From Xanthobacteraceae bacterium (GTDB lineage: Bacteria > Pseudomonadota > Alphaproteobacteria > Rhizobiales > Xanthobacteraceae), in NCBI GenBank assembly GCA_019752575.1, contig JAIELW010000007.1, positions 62,001 through 126,000 on the forward strand: DNA of 64,000 nucleotides, read 5' to 3'. Within the stretch, counting starts at the first letter, position 1. The number at the start of each line of letters is the position of its first letter. The translations under genes were made by a program, and so were the position numbers. Of this stretch, positions 59,374 through 64,000 are shown piece after piece. A model generated the notes under the pieces. That model made no database searches. It was given only the letters and a program-made list of their open reading frames with translations, and had not been told where the DNA came from.

Positions 59374-60240
59374 ATGACGACACCGATCCTCGAAAACCGC
59401 GCCGAATTCAAAGCCTCTGATGGCTATCCGCTTACCTGCACGATCTTCGAACCGTCGCAGCCATTTCGCGCGGTCGTGCTGATTGCATCGGCAACCGCGG
59501 TGCCACGCGGCTACTACGCGAAGTTCGCGCGCTATCTCGCCGAACAGGGATTCAAAGCGATTACCTTCGACTATCGCGGCATCGGCGGCTCGAAACCGAA
59601 AAGCGGTCTGCGCGGCTTCAAAGCGAAAATGCGTGACTGGGCTGCGCTCGATCTCGTCGCCGCGGTCGATTACGCGAGCGAGCTCGCTGGCGGAAAGCCG
59701 CTCGTTTATGTCGGGCACTCATTCGGCGGACAGGCGCTCGGACAGCTTCCGAACAGTCATAAAGTCAGCCGCGCGCTCTTCGCCGCCTCGCAGATCGGTT
59801 ACTGGAAACTTTTTCCCGCGCCGGAAAAATATCGCGTGTGGTTCATGCTGCGCATTCTCGGCCCGGCGGTCGCGGCGGTCTTCGGTTACGTGCCGGGCAA
59901 ACTCGGCATGGGCGAGGACCTGCCGCACGGCGTCTTCATGGAATGGGCAAACTGGTGCATGAAGCCGCGCTATCTCTATGACGACGAGACGCTGGACGCG
60001 CGAAAAAACTATCCGGACTACAAAGGCGCGCTGCGCGCGGTCGGCATGAGCGACGACGACTGGGCGCCGCCGGTCACCGTCGCAGGATTGCTTGCGGGCT
60101 ACACCGGCACCAAACCCGAGCACATCACGGTCACGCCGCAATCCGCGGGCCAGAAGAAGATCGGCCACTTCGGCTATTTCCGCGAGCCGTCGCGCGAACC
60201 CTTGTGGCGCGAAGCGGCGGAGTGGCTGGGCAGAAGTTAG
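59374..60240 (+). CDS. Alpha/beta hydrolase
   Basis: This 288-residue protein has DYRGIGGSKP, the nucleophile elbow GHSFGGQALG and a C-terminal His in GHFGYFRE. It resembles the YheT-like/predicted hydrolase group with an LIASATAVPRGYY oxyanion region. Substrate unknown. The start MTTPILENRAEFKASDGYPL at 59374 fits better than an in-frame ATG 48 bases upstream. It overlaps the convergent oxidase gene by 4 bp. Confidence 0.82.
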   Translation: MTTPILENRAEFKASDGYPLTCTIFEPSQPFRAVVLIASATAVPRGYYAKFARYLAEQGFKAITFDYRGIGGSKPKSGLRGFKAKMRDWAALDLVAAVDYASELAGGKPLVYVGHSFGGQALGQLPNSHKVSRALFAASQIGYWKLFPAPEKYRVWFMLRILGPAVAAVFGYVPGKLGMGEDLPHGVFMEWANWCMKPRYLYDDETLDARKNYPDYKGALRAVGMSDDDWAPPVTVAGLLAGYTGTKPEHITVTPQSAGQKKIGHFGYFREPSREPLWREAAEWLGRS

Positions 60241-61574
60241 AGCCGCTTGATGATCGTATTCGCGACTTCCGCGCCGACCAGCACCGCGCCGCCGCAGGTT
60301 TGTGTGAATTCGCCCGCGACAGCCTCGCCCGCGAAATAGACCTTGTCCGCGAGCGGCCGCTTCAACGCTGCACGCGCCGCGAATTGTCCCGGCAGCGCCG
60401 CCGAATAAGCGCCGCGTACCCACGGGTTGCGCGGCCATTGCGTGAAATCGGATTTGATAATGTGCTTACCTGTCTTTTCGCCGAACACGCGCTGGAGCGC
60501 GCTCGTCGCAAAGTCGATTGCCGCCTCGCGCCCCTGTGACGACAAATTCCAAGCGAAGTCGCCGCCGACGAAACCGATCATCATCGGAAAATCGAACGGA
60601 TGGCAGATGAAATAGATGTCCTGCTTGCCGGGCATCTCCAGGAGAATGTCCTCGAACGGCTTAATCCCGAAGCGTTCGCCGTCCAAAAGCAGCGGGATCT
60701 TCGCAAGCAATGCCATCGGGATATTCTGGATCGCGGTTTCCTTCCACTCGGGAAGCACCGGGTCCCATTTGATATAACCGGACTGCAGCGCGCCGGTTGA
60801 GCAGGTCACGATCGCGTATTTCGCGCTCACCGTACCCTTCGCAGTTTCGAGCTGCACGCCCTGCCCGCTGTATTTGATTTTCTGTACCGGCGTTTCCAGC
60901 GAAACCGGCACGCTTTCGCCGAATTTCGCAACCACCGTGCCGAAGCCCTCTTTCACGAGATAGTTCGGCTCGAGCTCGGCCTGCTCGTCGTAGTCGCGGA
61001 TCGAAAGGTTATGAAAGTCCACCGCCATATCCATCGGGCCCATGAGGGTCGCGGTGGCCTGTTCTTCCTTCGAGCGGATCGGACGGATTTCGGAGACCGC
61101 ACCGTCGCGGACCTTCGCAACTCTGGAATTCGCCTTGACGATCTCGTCCTGAATCCGCTTCACGCTCTTGATCTGGGTATCCGTGAATTTCTCGCGGCCG
61201 TACCAGACGTGATCGATGCTGTCGTGATGCTGTTGCAGCGTGAAGCCGTGCTGCTTGGCCACCGGCAGCATCGGATTGCGGTCGGCGGAATGAATCCACG
61301 CGCAGCCGCGGTCGAAGGGAATGCCGGGGAAAGTCGTGGTGTCGGTGTGTGCACGGCCGCCTTTGCGATCGTCCGCTTCCAACACGACGAACGTCTTTCC
61401 GGCCGCCGCCAGTGTGCGCGCCGCGGACAAACCCGCAGGGCCGGAGCCGATGATTGCTACATCTGGGTTGGTGGGGATGGATTGCGCAATCGCCAGCCTG
61501 CTTGCGAACGGCGTGAACGCAGTTGCGCCTAATCCTGCGAGAATGTCGCGGCGTGAAGGATTACGAAAATCCAT
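60237..61574 (-). CDS. Flavin amine oxidase family protein, Tat-exported
   Basis: This 445-residue FAD protein starts with a twin-arginine signal (NPSRRDILAGLGATAF). It has the dinucleotide motif VAIIGSGPAGLSAARTLAAAG, FVVLEADDRKGGRA, and the C-terminal FAD contact VYFAGEAVAGEFTQTCGGAVLVGAEVA. It resembles monoamine or polyamine oxidases and should act in the periplasm. The ATG at 61574 follows AGGTGGAGCTT. The substrate is unknown. Confidence 0.87.
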   Translation of the reverse strand: MDFRNPSRRDILAGLGATAFTPFASRLAIAQSIPTNPDVAIIGSGPAGLSAARTLAAAGKTFVVLEADDRKGGRAHTDTTTFPGIPFDRGCAWIHSADRNPMLPVAKQHGFTLQQHHDSIDHVWYGREKFTDTQIKSVKRIQDEIVKANSRVAKVRDGAVSEIRPIRSKEEQATATLMGPMDMAVDFHNLSIRDYDEQAELEPNYLVKEGFGTVVAKFGESVPVSLETPVQKIKYSGQGVQLETAKGTVSAKYAIVTCSTGALQSGYIKWDPVLPEWKETAIQNIPMALLAKIPLLLDGERFGIKPFEDILLEMPGKQDIYFICHPFDFPMMIGFVGGDFAWNLSSQGREAAIDFATSALQRVFGEKTGKHIIKSDFTQWPRNPWVRGAYSAALPGQFAARAALKRPLADKVYFAGEAVAGEFTQTCGGAVLVGAEVANTIIKRL

Positions 61575-61594
61575 AAGCTCCACCTGGAAAGTTC

Positions 61595-62956
61595 TTAGAC
61601 TTTAACTTTATTGCGCAGCGTAACCAGTTCTTCCGCCGCGGTCGGATGTATGGCAACGGTATTGTCGAAGTCGCGCTTTGTCGCGCCCATCTTCACGGCA
61701 ATCGCAGCCATCTGCACCATCTCGGCAGCCCCTTCGCCGACGATATGGACACCCAAAACCTTCTCGGTCTTCTGCTCGACGACAAGTTTCATCAAGATCG
61801 CGGTATCGCGGCCCGAAAGCGTCGCCTTCATCGGCTTGAAGCGCGTGCGGTAGATCTCGAGCGATTTTCCTGCGGCCTTTGCCGCGGCTTCGCTCAATCC
61901 GACGGTGCCGATTTCCGGTTCTGAGAATACCGCGCTCGGCACGTTCGTGTGATCGAGGTGCCAGGGATTGTTGCCGAACAGCGTGTCGGCAACCGCGTGC
62001 CCTTCGCGAATCGCGACCGGCGTGAGCGCGAGGCGCGCAGTGACATCGCCGATGGCGTAGATCGAAGGCACATTCGTGCGCGAGGTTTCGTCGACCGCGA
62101 TTGCGCCATCGGCACTCAGCTTCACGCCGGCGGCTTCGAGACCCATGTTCTTCGTATTCGGCGCACGGCCGACCGCGAGCATTACCTGATCGGCCTCGAT
62201 CGCTGCACCGTCGGAGAGAAACGCGCAGCGATGTGTCTTGTGATCCTCGATCTTCCGGATCGTGTCGTTCAGGCGCATATCGATGCCGCGCGCGACCATC
62301 TCGCTGCGCACATGCGTGCGCAGATCGTCGTCGAAGCCGCGCAGGATTTCATCGCCGCGATGGACGAGCGTCACCTTGCAGCCGAGTGCCTCGAACAAAC
62401 AGGCAAACTCGACCGCGATATAGCCCCCGCCCTGAATCACGATCCGGCGCGGAAGCGCTTCGAGATGAAACGCCTCGTTGGAGGTGATCGCGAGCTCCTT
62501 GCCGGGAATGTCGAGCAAGGACGGATGCCCGCCGGTCGCAACCAGGATGTATTTTGCGCGCACGCGCGCGCCGGTTTTGAGCACGCGGACCGTATGTGCG
62601 TCTTCAAGCGCCACGCGCGCGTCGACGATCCCCGCACCTGCGCCGCCGAGATTTTTCCGATACGCGGCTTCCAGCCGTTCGATTTCCTTGTCTTTGTTTG
62701 CGATCAGCGTGGGCCAGTCGAACTTCGCGCCCTCGACGGTCCAGCCGAAGCCTACGGCATCCTCGAATTCGTGTGCGAAGCGGCTCGCGTAGACGAGCAA
62801 TTTCTTCGGTACACAGCCACGGATCACGCAGGTGCCGCCCATGCGATATTCCTCGGCGATGGCCACCCGCGCGCCATGGGTCGCGGCGATCCGCGCAGCA
62901 CGCACGCCGCCCGAGCCGCCGCCGATCACGAACAGATCGAGGTCAAATTCCGCCAA
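61595..62956 (-). CDS. gor: Glutathione-disulfide reductase
   Basis: This 453-residue flavoprotein has FVIGGGSGGVRAARIAA, the redox disulfide GGTCVIRGCVPKK, an NADPH-binding RIVIQGGGYIAVEFA and the catalytic His-Glu HPTAAEE. It reduces GSSG with NADPH. I place the start at TTG 62956 (MAEFDLDLFVIGGG). The frame continues to a TTG at 62998, but that codon lies in the T-tract of an upstream terminator. Confidence 0.93.
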   Translation of the reverse strand: MAEFDLDLFVIGGGSGGVRAARIAATHGARVAIAEEYRMGGTCVIRGCVPKKLLVYASRFAHEFEDAVGFGWTVEGAKFDWPTLIANKDKEIERLEAAYRKNLGGAGAGIVDARVALEDAHTVRVLKTGARVRAKYILVATGGHPSLLDIPGKELAITSNEAFHLEALPRRIVIQGGGYIAVEFACLFEALGCKVTLVHRGDEILRGFDDDLRTHVRSEMVARGIDMRLNDTIRKIEDHKTHRCAFLSDGAAIEADQVMLAVGRAPNTKNMGLEAAGVKLSADGAIAVDETSRTNVPSIYAIGDVTARLALTPVAIREGHAVADTLFGNNPWHLDHTNVPSAVFSEPEIGTVGLSEAAAKAAGKSLEIYRTRFKPMKATLSGRDTAILMKLVVEQKTEKVLGVHIVGEGAAEMVQMAAIAVKMGATKRDFDNTVAIHPTAAEELVTLRNKVKV

Positions 62957-63003
62957 GGTCAGATCGCTCCCGCAGGTGACGTGGTCTTGTAGCGACAAAA
63001 AAA

Positions 63004-63029
63004 GCCGGGCGGAACAGCGTCCGCCCGGC
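63004..63029 (-). terminator. Intrinsic terminator of the DUF2059 gene
   Basis: GCCGGGCGGA and TCCGCCCGGC form a 10-bp stem with loop ACAGCG, followed on the minus strand by seven T residues. It separates the DUF2059 gene from gor and helps fix the gor start. Confidence 0.9.
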
Positions 63030-63056
63030 CCGAATTCACGAGAACGTCCGTGCAGC

Positions 63057-63563
63057 CTAGATGGTATGGCCCTTCTTCTTCATCTCCGACTTCAGGCGCT
63101 CGGTGAGCTGCTGGAGGAGCTTGCCGCTCCACTCCTGCACTTTGCCGTAGGAGTCGCGGCCGATCTCGGCGCCGGAAGTAATCAGCTTCTTGCCGGTCGG
63201 CGAATTGTAGAAAGCGATGAGGTCGTTCAGTTCGGCCTCGGTGAATTTCGTTGCGTAGGTCTGCGCGATGATGCCGGCGATCTCTTCCTTGCGCTTGTCG
63301 AATTCCGGGATGAGATCCTGCAGCACGCCCGCGATCTCCTTCGAGAGGTCGGGGTTTTGCTGGATGTAGGTGCCGTAAACCTGATTGAAGACCGTCGGCA
63401 CGGCGGCTTCGAATACGCGCGACGCGGCCGAAATCTCGACGACCTGACGCGCGAGCTTTACCTGCGCGGCGGTCGGGGCCTGCGCCTGTGCAGCCGCGGC
63501 GAAACCGAACAGGGCAACGAGGATTGCGCCCGCCCTTACGGCGCGGATTGCCAAAGTAACCAT
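63057..63563 (-). CDS. Secreted DUF2059 protein
   Basis: This 168-residue protein has a signal peptide (to about AAAQAQA) and the DUF2059 helical domain, with YATKFTEAELNDLIAFYNSPTGKKL near residues 103-127. Function is unknown; family members are periplasmic. It lies 23 bp after rpiA in the same direction and ends at a strong terminator. Confidence 0.88.
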   Translation of the reverse strand: MVTLAIRAVRAGAILVALFGFAAAAQAQAPTAAQVKLARQVVEISAASRVFEAAVPTVFNQVYGTYIQQNPDLSKEIAGVLQDLIPEFDKRKEEIAGIIAQTYATKFTEAELNDLIAFYNSPTGKKLITSGAEIGRDSYGKVQEWSGKLLQQLTERLKSEMKKKGHTI

Positions 63564-63586
63564 CTCAAACTCCTTCCCGTGAATTC

Positions 63587-64000
63587 TTAGGGCCGTTCTA
63601 TGACACGGATACCCTCGCTGTCTGCGAGGATGGCCCTTGTCGCCAGCCCGATGAACAGGCCGTGTTCCACGACGCCGGGCACTTGCGCAAGTCCCCTTGC
63701 GAGCGCCGCAGCATCGGGGATTCGGCCGAAATGCGCGTCCAGGATCACGTGTCCCTGATCCGTGACGAAAACATGGCCGTCCGCCTTTTTGCGTAGTTTC
63801 ATGTCGCCGCGGCAGCCGGCGGCGGCAGAAACCTCGACAATCGCCCGCCGTGTGGCCTCCAGGCCGAAATCCACGACCTCGATCGGCAGCGGGAAGCGGC
63901 CGAGCACCGGGACCGCCTTGCTCTCGTCCGCGACCACGATCATTTCCCGCGAGGCGCTGGCGACGATTTTTTCGCGAAGCAACGCCCCGCCGCCTCCTTT
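63587..64000 (-). CDS. rpiA: Ribose-5-phosphate isomerase A, C-terminal part (runs off window)
   Basis: The visible 137 residues begin in [17 protein letters not shown], the conserved RpiA loop with the catalytic Lys and Glu region, and continue with [28 protein letters not shown] and [12 protein letters not shown]. It interconverts ribose and ribulose 5-phosphates. The N-terminal part lies beyond the right edge. Confidence 0.93.
   Translation of the reverse strand, partial: KGGGGALLREKIVASASREMIVVADESKAVPVLGRFPLPIEVVDFGLEATRRAIVEVSAAAGCRGDMKLRKKADGHVFVTDQGHVILDAHFGRIPDAAALARGLAQVPGVVEHGLFIGLATRAILADSEGIRVIERP

Noticed and set aside
61595-62998. Longer gor start at 62998
   Set aside because: The TTG lies inside the T-tract of a strong terminator; translation from there is implausible.
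1-64000. tRNA, rRNA, CRISPR or prophage genes
   Set aside because: None was recognised on reading; a dedicated covariance-model scan would be needed to exclude a tRNA in the few gaps.

Overview
The window reads as the chromosome of an alphaproteobacterium of the order Hyphomicrobiales (Rhizobiales), probably near the Bradyrhizobium/Xanthobacteraceae side. The evidence is a complete cluster for the very-long-chain fatty acid of lipid A (acpXL to lpxXL), betaine-lipid genes (btaA, btaB), a DUF2865 protein, a class II DAHP synthase, sequences matching the CtrA box TTAA-N7-TTAA, and GC-rich codon use throughout (about 60% by eye). Genes are dense, and no rRNA, tRNA, prophage or CRISPR array was found.

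Layout: 1-7750 (minus) is a urea uptake and hydrolysis unit, urtABCDE followed by ureD and a fused ureAB. It is preceded by a consensus-grade sigma-54 promoter and followed not by ureC but by an AbrB-type antitoxin gene. 7750-11830 (minus) holds an aminotransferase, an OsmC protein, a K+/H+ antiporter and a periplasmic copper chaperone. 12124-18152 (plus) is the lipid A long-chain acyl cluster: acpXL, fabZ, two ketosynthase-like genes (one without catalytic residues), a ketoreductase, a zinc-type dehydrogenase/reductase and the lpxXL acyltransferase. 18157-21361 (minus) holds a polyamine-binding protein, a rhodanese and motA/motB. 21589-23739 (plus) holds mmsA and a glutathione transferase.

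23743-24142 is a compact 400-bp unit: a GIY-YIG nuclease ORF bracketed by two related palindromes in inverted orientation. I consider it the best candidate for an undescribed system here, a REP-like repeat with its own nuclease. 24165-28762 (minus) holds two short-chain dehydrogenases and a TRAP transporter. 29045-36578 holds a possible small CtrA-linked gene, phospholipid synthesis (pssA, psd), an FkbM methyltransferase, a fatty-acid hydroxylase, an Atm1-type ABC exporter and a LOG-family protein. 36582-40650 (minus) holds a VOC protein, cimA, two small membrane proteins and cysS. A palindromic insertion between cysS and its downstream gene has duplicated 16 bp of their junction.

41007-42311 holds a small secreted protein and a porin. 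42648-52125 is an aromatic/tyrosine degradation neighbourhood: an FAD hydroxylase with DUF2783, an unusual metallo-beta-lactamase-fold protein, fah, hmgA, a divergent MarR regulator with a palindromic operator, and maiA. A PaiB-like gene and btaAB with a putative Pho box lie inside it. 52204-64000 holds a DUF2865 protein, gltX, a TadE-like gene remnant in an AT-rich gap, nadE, a membrane protein, a second palindromic repeat, the class II DAHP synthase, a hydrolase, a flavin oxidase, gor, a DUF2059 protein and the 3' part of rpiA.
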